Of a stretch of 64,000 nt of DNA, positions 42,597 to 49,831 are shown one piece after another. A model generated the notes under the pieces. It did not search any database, had not been told where the DNA came from, and saw nothing but the letters and a program-made list of their open reading frames with translations. Each line of letters opens with the position of its first letter. Within the stretch, counting starts at the first letter, position 1. The DNA comes from JAJDIA01 sp031555735 (lineage in GTDB: Bacteria > Bacteroidota > Bacteroidia > Bacteroidales > Tannerellaceae): assembly GCA_031555735.1 (NCBI GenBank), contig JAVBUE010000024.1, positions 1 to 64,000 on the forward strand. Reading direction: 5' to 3'. Made by a program: the position numbers and the translations under genes.

Positions 42597-43482
42597 TCTC
42601 CCCATACTGTCCGATCTTCAGGTATCCGTCGTTGCGGACAGCGATCTTGACGGCATAGACCAGGTTGGCGCGTTCGTCTTTCGTCTGGATACCTTTGGGC
42701 GTGAATTCAGACTTATCGGAAATCCAGGTGATCGTACCGGGATATTCGCGCCGATCGTCGCCATAGTCGGCAAAGACACGGACAGACTGGCCGAGCTTGA
42801 GTTGCGACAACTGATCGACCGTGATATAGGCACGCAGGAAAAGCACATCCACATCGGCGATCTTGTACAACGGCTTACCGGCGGCAGTTACTTCTCCCGG
42901 TTCGGCGTATTTCACCAACACCGTTCCCGTCTGCGGATTAGTGATCCGGCACTTGGCAAGCTGGTCGTCCAATTGCATCACCTGGTATTCGATACCCTGG
43001 GCATCAGCATCAGCCCCGCCGCTGGTCTTATTGAGCGACGAATACTGGGCGTCGAGTTGCTTTTGCAGGTATTTGATCTGATTGACAATATCGTCCACCT
43101 GTTTCTGGTTTCCGGCATTGGCTTTCACGAGGTTCTCCATTCGCTGCTGCTCGGTGCGGGCGGTAGCGATCTGCTGTTCCAACGCCGCGATCTGCTTGCG
43201 GATATCGGGTTTGCGGATGTCCACCGAGCGCAGGCTCGACTGCAGTTGCATCTTCTTCAGATAAAGCTGCATGCTGTCCACATAGCCTACGGTAACGCCG
43301 GCATCGAGGCGGTCGCCTTCCGTGAGGTTCAGCTCCATGATCCGTCCGTTGGCTTCTGCCGATACCAACACTTCCGTTGATTCAAACACGCCCGAAGCGT
43401 CGAAATCATCCTTTCCTCCCTGGCAGGCTACCAAGCCCACCAATGCCCATACTATCCACACATAGTTATTCCTGTGTACCAT
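42580..43482 (-). CDS. HlyD/YbhG-type periplasmic adaptor lipoprotein
   Basis: A 300-residue membrane-fusion protein with a short hydrophobic N-terminus and a possible lipobox (LVGLVACQGG, Cys20). The barrel-sandwich half-motifs (VSAEANGRIMELNLTEGDRLDAG and ITNPQTGTVLVKYAEPGEVTAAGKPLYKIADV) flank a coiled coil of about 100 residues (IAALEQQIATARTEQQRMENLV). It bridges the inner-membrane ABC exporter and TolC. The start at 43482 is chosen because the hydrophobic segment follows at the normal distance. Confidence 0.9.
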   Translation of the reverse strand: MVHRNNYVWIVWALVGLVACQGGKDDFDASGVFESTEVLVSAEANGRIMELNLTEGDRLDAGVTVGYVDSMQLYLKKMQLQSSLRSVDIRKPDIRKQIAALEQQIATARTEQQRMENLVKANAGNQKQVDDIVNQIKYLQKQLDAQYSSLNKTSGGADADAQGIEYQVMQLDDQLAKCRITNPQTGTVLVKYAEPGEVTAAGKPLYKIADVDVLFLRAYITVDQLSQLKLGQSVRVFADYGDDRREYPGTITWISDKSEFTPKGIQTKDERANLVYAVKIAVRNDGYLKIGQYGEIMIND

Positions 43483-43543
43483 ATTGTTGTCTTTTATATT
43501 TACCATCATTGTTACTCCTAACGACCAACTATTAAACCACTAA

Positions 43544-44857
43544 CTACTTATTCCCCCCATTCGTGTACATATACCCATACACCGCCATCAGGTGCTGGAC
43601 GCGATGAGAGACCGCCGCCTGTTTGGCCATATCTTCGGCATTGATATCGCGGATAAGGTCGGTGACGGAGATCACCCCATTTGCCAATTTCACCTCCGAC
43701 GCCTGCTTAATACGGGTTCGAAGAAGGATGATTTCCTCATCCGAACGTACCAGATCGTTCATCTTCTGTATCTCACTGTTTTGCTGCTTCAGCTGGAGGT
43801 GGGTATTGAACAGGAAGGTTTCCCGCTGCACATCGATGTTTCGCTGGTTGGTTTGTATCTTCTGCCGGTCGTTCTTCACGGTGTAGAGCTTCCCGAGGTT
43901 CCACGACATACGCACACCGGCGATATAGAACGGTTCGAAGCTGTCATCCAGCATATTCAGTCCCGGACGGCCGTATCCGCCCTGCACAAAAGCGCTGAAA
44001 CGGGGCATCAGGCCGGAAGTTAGCAGCTTGTTCTGCGCATCCATCGAAACGCTAAGGGCATCCAAGGCACGCAGTTCGGGGCGGTTGATCTCCGCAGAAA
44101 GGGAGGTTTCCGGCATGAGCGGTTTTTCCAGTACAACCTGGCTGAGAGGGCGACCGGTGAGCGCTTCCAGCATCGAACCATAAGCCCTGCGGGAAGCACG
44201 CAGTTCGGTTTCTTTCTGGCGGGCGTTCAGCAGTTCCACCTGCAGATGGTCCTTGTCCGACTGGTTGGCCACTCCGTTGTCCATCATCGCCGATACACGG
44301 TTGATATTTACCGCCAGTTCTTTTTGCAGTAAAGCGTTCTGGCGTAGCAGTTCATCTTGCAGCAGGCAACCGAAATAGAGTTGGTTCACCCTCTCGTTCA
44401 GCACATACAGATCACTCTCAAGCTGCTCACGTGAGGCATTCGCTTCGGCACGCGTCACTTCGCGGGAAGAATGGATCGTACCGCCATCCCAGATGGTCTG
44501 GTTCACCTCTGCCACGGCCTGGTATTGGTCTTTACTCAGGACGGGCACTTCGAAACCGGGTATCAGCGTCCCGATCTTGTCACCGTCGAAGGGCAGTTTG
44601 GTGACATCGCTCTGGTAGGTAGCCTTTGCGTTGACAGATACCTGCGGCAACCACCCCTTCCCTGCATTCGACAGGTTATACTGCTCGGCATCGGCGATCA
44701 ATCCGAAACGTTTCACCTGCGGATAGTTCGCCCGCGCCCATTCGTAACATTGGCTGAGGGTTACTGATTCCTGTGCGGAGAGGACAGGCGCTATCAGGCA
44801 CAGCCATAAACAGAACAGATACCGCAGGTAGCGGTCTGTAAAACGATGATCTTGCAT
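43544..44857 (-). CDS. TolC-family outer-membrane efflux protein
   Basis: A 437-residue protein with a signal peptide (YLFCLWLCLIAPVLSAQ) and two long TolC repeats of coiled coil: LSQCYEWARANYPQVKRFGLIADAEQYNLSNAGKGWLPQV begins the first and SEINRPELRALDALSVSMDAQNKLLTSG the second. It would form the trimeric outer-membrane tunnel for the YbhG/YbhFSR-like exporter encoded downstream. It is 9 bp after the TetR gene. Confidence 0.92.
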   Translation of the reverse strand: MQDHRFTDRYLRYLFCLWLCLIAPVLSAQESVTLSQCYEWARANYPQVKRFGLIADAEQYNLSNAGKGWLPQVSVNAKATYQSDVTKLPFDGDKIGTLIPGFEVPVLSKDQYQAVAEVNQTIWDGGTIHSSREVTRAEANASREQLESDLYVLNERVNQLYFGCLLQDELLRQNALLQKELAVNINRVSAMMDNGVANQSDKDHLQVELLNARQKETELRASRRAYGSMLEALTGRPLSQVVLEKPLMPETSLSAEINRPELRALDALSVSMDAQNKLLTSGLMPRFSAFVQGGYGRPGLNMLDDSFEPFYIAGVRMSWNLGKLYTVKNDRQKIQTNQRNIDVQRETFLFNTHLQLKQQNSEIQKMNDLVRSDEEIILLRTRIKQASEVKLANGVISVTDLIRDINAEDMAKQAAVSHRVQHLMAVYGYMYTNGGNK

Positions 44858-44866
44858 GGTTCTATG

Positions 44867-45526
44867 TTATGAATTGATTTCTTGATTGGTGGCTACTGTA
44901 TCCGGGGTCAACATCCGGAGAACGATTGTTTTCACAAACGCTTTCCGCTGGTCGTAAAACGTCATATATTGTTCCACATCCCCTTCCATAAAAACAGTTG
45001 AAAGCGGGTGACGGATCAACAGGGGGAACACAAGCAGGCTGATGACGGTAAGAAGAACATCTATTAACATCTGTTTTCTTAATATTCCTTTATCCATTTC
45101 CTCTTCCATCTGCCTGCGCATCAGCAGCAGCGGTTGTATGCGTGCCGGATCTTTCAGGATAGCAGCATACAAATGCTCCGGATCGCGGTTCAGTTCGTTG
45201 ATGATGAATATCGGAAACGACGGGTTCTGCCGGAGGACGGACACATACTGGTCGATAATCAGCGGCATTTTCTCCAGCATGCTGCCATCCCCCTTCATAA
45301 TCCGATCTATATTAGGGAGCAAAAGCGCCATCAGTTTGCCGAGGATCGCATCAAACAACATCTGTTTCGTCCGGTAATAATAATGTAGGGCTGTACGTCC
45401 GATCCCGGCTTCGGCAGCCACATCGCTCATGGTAGTCGCCTCAAATCCTTTGCGTACGAACACCTGCCTGGCCGCTTCCAGTATCCGGGATTCCATGTCG
45501 GTTATCTCTTCAGGCTTCATATCCAT
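44867..45526 (-). CDS. TetR-family repressor of the efflux operon
   Basis: A 219-residue regulator. The N-terminal helix-turn-helix is typical: RILEAARQVFVRKGFEATTMSDVAAEAGIGRTALHYYYRTKQMLFDAIL. The rest is a helical ligand domain with no recognisable sequence family. As first gene of the operon, with an inverted repeat at the promoter, it probably represses itself and the exporter genes until it binds a toxic compound. Confidence 0.9.
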   Translation of the reverse strand: MDMKPEEITDMESRILEAARQVFVRKGFEATTMSDVAAEAGIGRTALHYYYRTKQMLFDAILGKLMALLLPNIDRIMKGDGSMLEKMPLIIDQYVSVLRQNPSFPIFIINELNRDPEHLYAAILKDPARIQPLLLMRRQMEEEMDKGILRKQMLIDVLLTVISLLVFPLLIRHPLSTVFMEGDVEQYMTFYDQRKAFVKTIVLRMLTPDTVATNQEINS

Positions 45527-45557
45527 AATTGTTATAATCTATTTAGTCATTCATGTC

Positions 45558-45577
45558 TGACAGATGTGTCAAATGTA
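45558..45577 (-). promoter_or_regulatory. Promoter and likely TetR operator of the efflux operon
   Basis: TACATTTG (45570-45577, reverse strand) is a TAnnTTTG box, 43 bp before the TetR start. TGACA-GATG-TGTCA (45558-45571) is a perfect inverted repeat that overlaps the end of this box and the expected start point, a usual place for a self-repressing TetR operator. Confidence 0.55.
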
Positions 45578-46003
45578 CGGTTTGTTTGAATAGGATGGAT
45601 CATTTCCTCCCCATTTTTAAGCATAATTATCTTTTCCGTGAATTCGACACCTTTAAAAGCGGGGTTGTGCAACATCTCCCAAGCACCGAGAAACTCAGGG
45701 ACGCAGCGATCCTCCGGGTTTCCACCTATTGGAACAAAAAGGCTCACTTAATGGAACTGTTTGTTTCACTTAATGGAACTGTTTGTTCCATCCTTAGAAA
45801 CTGTTTGTGCCATCCTTATGAAACTTTAGTTCCATAAGGACGACACATTTTAGACAGCGTGGCAGATGTGACAGCAAAAAGGCGAAAAAACGGATCTGCC
45901 ACGGGTATCTTCCACACATCTAACCTATTCATGAACAATAAGATAGAACCTGTGGCGTGACACCGTGGCAGATGTTTTGCAAAAATAAACTTCGTGTAGG
46001 TGG
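45578..46003. other. Gene-free interval with repeats
   Basis: It holds array C (45723-45854) and, farther on, a direct repeat CGTGGCAGATGT (45858, 45964) with an inverse copy ATCTGCCACG (45893). No gene and no clear terminator for the reverse-strand operon ending at 46004 are visible. Confidence 0.65.
45723..45854. repeat. 22-bp-unit array C (6 units)
   Basis: Units of 22 bp start at 45723, 45745, 45767, 45789, 45811 and 45833, all with CA. Units two and three differ only at the last base and contain ATGGAACTGTTTGTT; units four and five begin CATCCTTA. The period continues less clearly to about 45880. Confidence 0.85.
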
Positions 46004-46879
46004 TTATTTCACCTGGCTGATGGCGGAGATCATGCCGAAGGTGGTGGTGTCTTCGATCGACCAGACCATCTTGCCGTCTTTGTCGATCTCGAACACCTGC
46101 GGCGCTTTGGCTCCGCGGTGGCCTTGCCAGTTGCAGATATACATCCCGCCGGTGGACGTTGGAAGCAATTCGGCGACGAAAGCAAGGGGCGCTCCGGCGA
46201 TCCCATCCTTTTGAATGGTACGGACGGTTTCACCCGTTTCGAAAGCAAGCTCGATCACACAATGCCCGTCGCCTCCGGCAACCAGCCAGTTCCCATTCGG
46301 CAGGATGGCGGTACTGAAAGGAGTGCCATCCACTTTTACGTTTTGAAGCGTCTCACCCGAAGGCGTGATCTCACGTACTTCGGAAGAAGCAAACAGCGGC
46401 ACCATATAATTACCCCGCGGATTCTTCACGATCTGCCGGAACTGCGCGTGCGGATTCCCGATACCCGTATCAAATTCGGTACGACTGATGATCGCACCGT
46501 TCTTATCCACCTCCAGGATCGTTGCCGGATGGCCGCACCACGCCAGCAGGAAGTTACCGTCGGGTAAAACACGGGCAGTCTGCATTTCACAGGAATCAGG
46601 CGCCGGAATATTCCACACGTCCTGTTTGTCGCGGGTCACTAACTTCGCCCCTTTGCCATACGAGAAGAGGATGTTGCCGTCGGCAGTAGCGCCTACTGCA
46701 TTACATTCCCATCCGTCTTCCAGCGGGTATTCCCATTGGATGGCTTTGGATGCTTTATCAATCAGCACGATCTTGCTCCACCCCGAACCCGCCAATAACA
46801 GTTGTCCGGATGGTTTCGAACAGGAAAAGAAAGCGAAAAGGCCAGCCAACGCCAGGCCGGCGAGGAATGATTTTTTCAT
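46004..46879 (-). CDS. Beta-propeller lipoprotein, function unknown
   Basis: A 291-residue protein with lipobox FAFFSCSKPSG (Cys18). Several blade-like repeats carry short loops with Gly-Asn: GATADGNILFSYGKG, RVLPDGNFLLAWCG, KNPRGNYMVPLFAS and ILPNGNWLVAGG, as in PQQ-like or NHL propellers. MKKSFLAGLALAGLF at 46879 is the start. It is the last gene of the IclR-led operon, 13 bp after the LsrF-type gene. It may bind a ligand or partner in the periplasm; no catalytic motif is visible. Confidence 0.7.
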   Translation of the reverse strand: MKKSFLAGLALAGLFAFFSCSKPSGQLLLAGSGWSKIVLIDKASKAIQWEYPLEDGWECNAVGATADGNILFSYGKGAKLVTRDKQDVWNIPAPDSCEMQTARVLPDGNFLLAWCGHPATILEVDKNGAIISRTEFDTGIGNPHAQFRQIVKNPRGNYMVPLFASSEVREITPSGETLQNVKVDGTPFSTAILPNGNWLVAGGDGHCVIELAFETGETVRTIQKDGIAGAPLAFVAELLPTSTGGMYICNWQGHRGAKAPQVFEIDKDGKMVWSIEDTTTFGMISAISQVK

Positions 46880-46892
46880 GCTGTTCCTTGTA

Positions 46893-47765
46893 TTACCTGG
46901 ATAAATCGAGGAAGAGTTCGTAGCCTTGCGCCGGGGTGAGACCTTCGTGCACAACGGCATGTACCGCCTGGATCATCGCGGCAGGCGATGTGCTTTGGAA
47001 CACATTGCGTCCCATGTCCACACCCGCAGCTCCTTCGTTGATGGCATTGTAACACAGTTCAAGCGCTTCCTTCTCCGGCAGTTTCTTACCGCCGGCAATC
47101 ACTACGGGAACGGGGCAGGCAGCCACTACGTTTTCAAAGCCTTCACAGTAATACGTTTTCACGATGGCGGCGCCATTCTCTGCACAGATACGTGAGGCGA
47201 GGCCGAAATAACGGGCGTCGCGCGCCATCTGCTTGCCTACGGCAGTCACCCCCATGACAGGAATATTGTAACGGCTTCCCATATCAACCGCTTTGTAGAG
47301 GTTGGCGATCGTCTTGGCTTCAAACGCCGGGTCACCGATAGCGAGCATGACCGCCATGGCCGATACGTTCATACGGATCGCGTCTTCGATGTCGATCACC
47401 ACATTGTCGTTCAATTCCGTCAGCACCGATGTCCCTGCATCCGAACGGAGGCAGATGGGCTTGTTCGTACTCGGCGGGATAGTGGATTGCAGGATACCGC
47501 GCGTACACATCAGGCAGTCGGCATACGCAATCAGGGGTACGATCGTGAGGTCGATACGTTCCACGCCTGAAGTCGGCCCCATGATAAAACCGTGGTCGAA
47601 AGCCAGCATCACCGTACGGCCTGTCTTGGGATTGAAGATACGCGACAAGCGGTCTTTCATTCCCCAGGGCAGGTGTGAAGCACCCTTCACATGGAAGGTG
47701 TCATTATTTGTCTGTACGCCTACACCGAAGTTGGCGCCTTCTCTGAGATCATCTAAATCAGCCAT
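46893..47765 (-). CDS. LsrF-type thiolase / class I aldolase-family protein
   Basis: A 290-residue TIM-barrel protein resembling E. coli LsrF along its whole length: MADLDDLREG, WGMKDRLSRIFNPKTGRTVMLAFDHG, LMCTRGIL, AVGKQMARDARYF, IVKTYYCEGFE with the catalytic lysine, and VVIAGGKKLPEKEALE. LsrF cleaves phosphorylated AI-2 product with CoA, yielding acetyl-CoA and DHAP. No lsrK, lsrACDB or lsrG is present; instead DhaL/DhaK-type genes are adjacent. So a related phosphorylated keto-compound is probably the substrate, but which one is unknown. Confidence 0.85.
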   Translation of the reverse strand: MADLDDLREGANFGVGVQTNNDTFHVKGASHLPWGMKDRLSRIFNPKTGRTVMLAFDHGFIMGPTSGVERIDLTIVPLIAYADCLMCTRGILQSTIPPSTNKPICLRSDAGTSVLTELNDNVVIDIEDAIRMNVSAMAVMLAIGDPAFEAKTIANLYKAVDMGSRYNIPVMGVTAVGKQMARDARYFGLASRICAENGAAIVKTYYCEGFENVVAACPVPVVIAGGKKLPEKEALELCYNAINEGAAGVDMGRNVFQSTSPAAMIQAVHAVVHEGLTPAQGYELFLDLSR

Positions 47766-47825
47766 AATTCTTTAATTGTATGATAATAAACTTATTTTCA
47801 GCGTTATTTGTTTACGCGATCTGTC

Positions 47826-48446
47826 TTATTGTTTCAGTGCTTCGGCAAAAGCGGCGAACATACACGCCCACGATGTGGCGCCGCTGTCGGCATATCCGAT
47901 GGAACGTTCGCCGTAGTTACGGGCGCGACCGAAGTTAGCCTTCATCGGCACGGTAGCCTCGGCTCCCTGACGGGCGGCGTCTGCTCCAGACTGGAGGATA
48001 GCGGCTATATCGTCAGATACACAGGCATCCATCGCTTCCACAGCCGGAATAAGGGCGTCCATCATCGTCTTGTCGCCTTTCTGCGCTTTGGTCTGTTGCT
48101 TCACATTCGCCAGGCCACCGGCAAACATCGTTTTTACGGCGGCGGCATCCAGGCTATTACCTTCCGAATGATCGCTCATGCCCAGGAAGAAAGCACCCAG
48201 CAGGGTACTGGTGGAACCGCTCACTTCCAGCATCACGCCCATTCCCATATCACCCAGCATCGTTTTAAACTCCGTGCCGTTGGCGGCGATACGCGTAACG
48301 GCGCTGAAAGCGGTTACGATCGCCGTACCATGATCACCGTCGCCAATCACGGCGTCGAGTTTCGAGAACTCGTCCTCACGCGCTTTGATACGCGTGAGGG
48401 CATTATTCAGCATGGCTTTAAAAGCCTCTACAGTCAGTTGTTTCAT
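47826..48446 (-). CDS. DhaL-type kinase subunit (nucleotide-binding)
   Basis: A 206-residue all-helical protein. KLDAVIGDGDHG holds the three Asp (31, 36, 38) that bind Mg-nucleotide in DhaL, and SGSTSTLLGAFF, the loop GDKTMMDALIPAVEAM and KANFGRARNYGERSIGYADSGA are the other family hallmarks. No DhaM phosphotransferase is encoded nearby, so ATP rather than PEP is likely the donor. The start at 48446 is 1 bp after the DhaK stop, showing coupling; an extension to 48509 would overlap dhaK. Confidence 0.88.
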   Translation of the reverse strand: MKQLTVEAFKAMLNNALTRIKAREDEFSKLDAVIGDGDHGTAIVTAFSAVTRIAANGTEFKTMLGDMGMGVMLEVSGSTSTLLGAFFLGMSDHSEGNSLDAAAVKTMFAGGLANVKQQTKAQKGDKTMMDALIPAVEAMDACVSDDIAAILQSGADAARQGAEATVPMKANFGRARNYGERSIGYADSGATSWACMFAAFAEALKQ

Positions 48447-48447
48447 G

Positions 48448-49464
48448 TTATTTACCGATCGTTGTCCAATAAGGGGTATCCGCCTGTTTATCGTTGAGGT
48501 AAGACACATGGTCGTCGTCGAGGATGGCGAGCATCAACTGGAAACCATGTTGCTCCTGTACCGTCAGGATTTCCTGCACACGGGAAGAAGCCACTTTCAG
48601 GCCACGTCCTTCGAGTTCCCGATAGGCTTTACGGAAAACGATGTTCAGTTCCATCAGCGTGGTGGCTCCTACGCCGTTGACGATGAGCATCACCTGGTCG
48701 CCGGCTTTCGGCTGCAGCTTCTTACAGAGTTGATCCACCATCAGGGTAGCCGTTTCGTCGGCAGATACCAACGGACGTTGTCCGCCACCACCTTCGCCAT
48801 GCTGTCCCATACCGATCTCCATGATGCCTTCGGGCAGGTCGCTGATGATGGCATTGTTTTGCGGGTGTGTACATTTACCCATAGCTACAGCCAGGGTGGC
48901 GATGTTTTTGTTGAAACGTTCGCCGATCTCGATCAGTTCGTCGATAGACTTTCCTTCTTCGGCAGCAGCGCCGATGATCTTGATCAGGGGGATACAACCT
49001 GCCAGTCCGCGACGGTCGTCGTCGGGCGTATCCAGTCCGGAGCTGATATCATCATGTGTCAGGATGCTCTTCACCGCAATACCGGCGCGTCCCGCCAACT
49101 GCATCGCCATATTGGCGCTCATCACATCACCGGCATGGTTCAGCACCACGAGCAGGATACCGGCTTCTCGCTTCATCAGTTGCAATCCCTGGAACAGACG
49201 TTGCGCGCCCGGTGCGGCGAAGATATCACCTACCACGGAACAGTCGAGCATCCCCTCTCCCACGAAGCCGCTCAACGCAGGTTCATGGCCGGCTCCGCCG
49301 AGCGTCACGATCGCCACTTTATCCGTGCTTTTCGGGTTGGCACGTACGATGATGTTCTCACCACCCAGCTTTACCTGGCCGGGATAAGCCAGTGTATATC
49401 CTTCCAACAGTTCGGGAGTTACCTCCATCGGATCGTTGATAAATTTTGTCTTTACTTCTGACAT
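48448..49464 (-). CDS. DhaK-type kinase subunit (substrate-binding)
   Basis: A 338-residue protein. LGGAGHEPALSGFVGEGMLD (from residue 55) and MGQHGEGGGG with His222, which corresponds to the His that binds ketone substrate covalently as a hemiaminal in DhaK, are both present. VVLNHAGDVMS and MLIVNGVGATTLMEL also fit. Dihydroxyacetone is the classic substrate, but relatives act on erythrulose and other short ketoses. Its partner DhaL is next; the LsrF-type gene suggests the product is cleaved afterwards. Confidence 0.88.
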   Translation of the reverse strand: MSEVKTKFINDPMEVTPELLEGYTLAYPGQVKLGGENIIVRANPKSTDKVAIVTLGGAGHEPALSGFVGEGMLDCSVVGDIFAAPGAQRLFQGLQLMKREAGILLVVLNHAGDVMSANMAMQLAGRAGIAVKSILTHDDISSGLDTPDDDRRGLAGCIPLIKIIGAAAEEGKSIDELIEIGERFNKNIATLAVAMGKCTHPQNNAIISDLPEGIMEIGMGQHGEGGGGQRPLVSADETATLMVDQLCKKLQPKAGDQVMLIVNGVGATTLMELNIVFRKAYRELEGRGLKVASSRVQEILTVQEQHGFQLMLAILDDDHVSYLNDKQADTPYWTTIGK

Positions 49465-49493
49465 CGTTTTGTCCTCCTTTATCTTTCGTTTGT

Positions 49494-49808
49494 TTATTTC
49501 ACTTCCATGATTTCTACAGGGATACCTTCTTCTTCGATGAAGGCGATGGTCAGGTGCTCATTGCATACGGTGACCGGGAAAATCACGTTCTTCCCTTCCA
49601 GTTCGGCGTGGATATCGGGCACGGTATAGGCAATGTGCGTCTGTGACTGCACCAGTTCGGGCATGCAGCTGCCCGGCTCGAACTTCAGCCATTCGATCTT
49701 GTTCGGACTCTGGCTGATATCGGTCAGCCACACGCTCAGGCCTTCATTGTACATGGCGCCTTCTTTCTGCTCGTTGGTAATAATACCCAGGTGGTGGAAT
49801 GTTCTCAT
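49494..49808 (-). CDS. Small VOC-fold protein
   Basis: A 104-residue single-domain protein of the vicinal oxygen chelate group: RTFHHLGIITNEQKEG begins the first beta-alpha-beta unit with a metal-binding His, HIAYTVPDIHAELEGK the second, and GIPVEIMEV ends with the usual Glu. Such proteins include glyoxalases, epimerases and dioxygenases, so the reaction is open. It lies 29 bp before dhaK and 23 bp after ccsBA in the operon; a role in isomerising the small keto-compound is possible. Confidence 0.75.
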   Translation of the reverse strand: MRTFHHLGIITNEQKEGAMYNEGLSVWLTDISQSPNKIEWLKFEPGSCMPELVQSQTHIAYTVPDIHAELEGKNVIFPVTVCNEHLTIAFIEEEGIPVEIMEVK

Positions 49809-49831
49809 GATCTTACAGTTTAATGTGAATA

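Noticed and set aside
45553..45837. 94-codon forward open frame across array C
   Set aside because: It is made of repeat units and has no promoter or family similarity.
46893..47765. Calling this gene a plain class I fructose-bisphosphate aldolase
   Set aside because: Its whole length follows E. coli LsrF, including the N-terminal MADLDD and the KTYY and AGGKKLPE segments, so the narrower LsrF-type name fits better.
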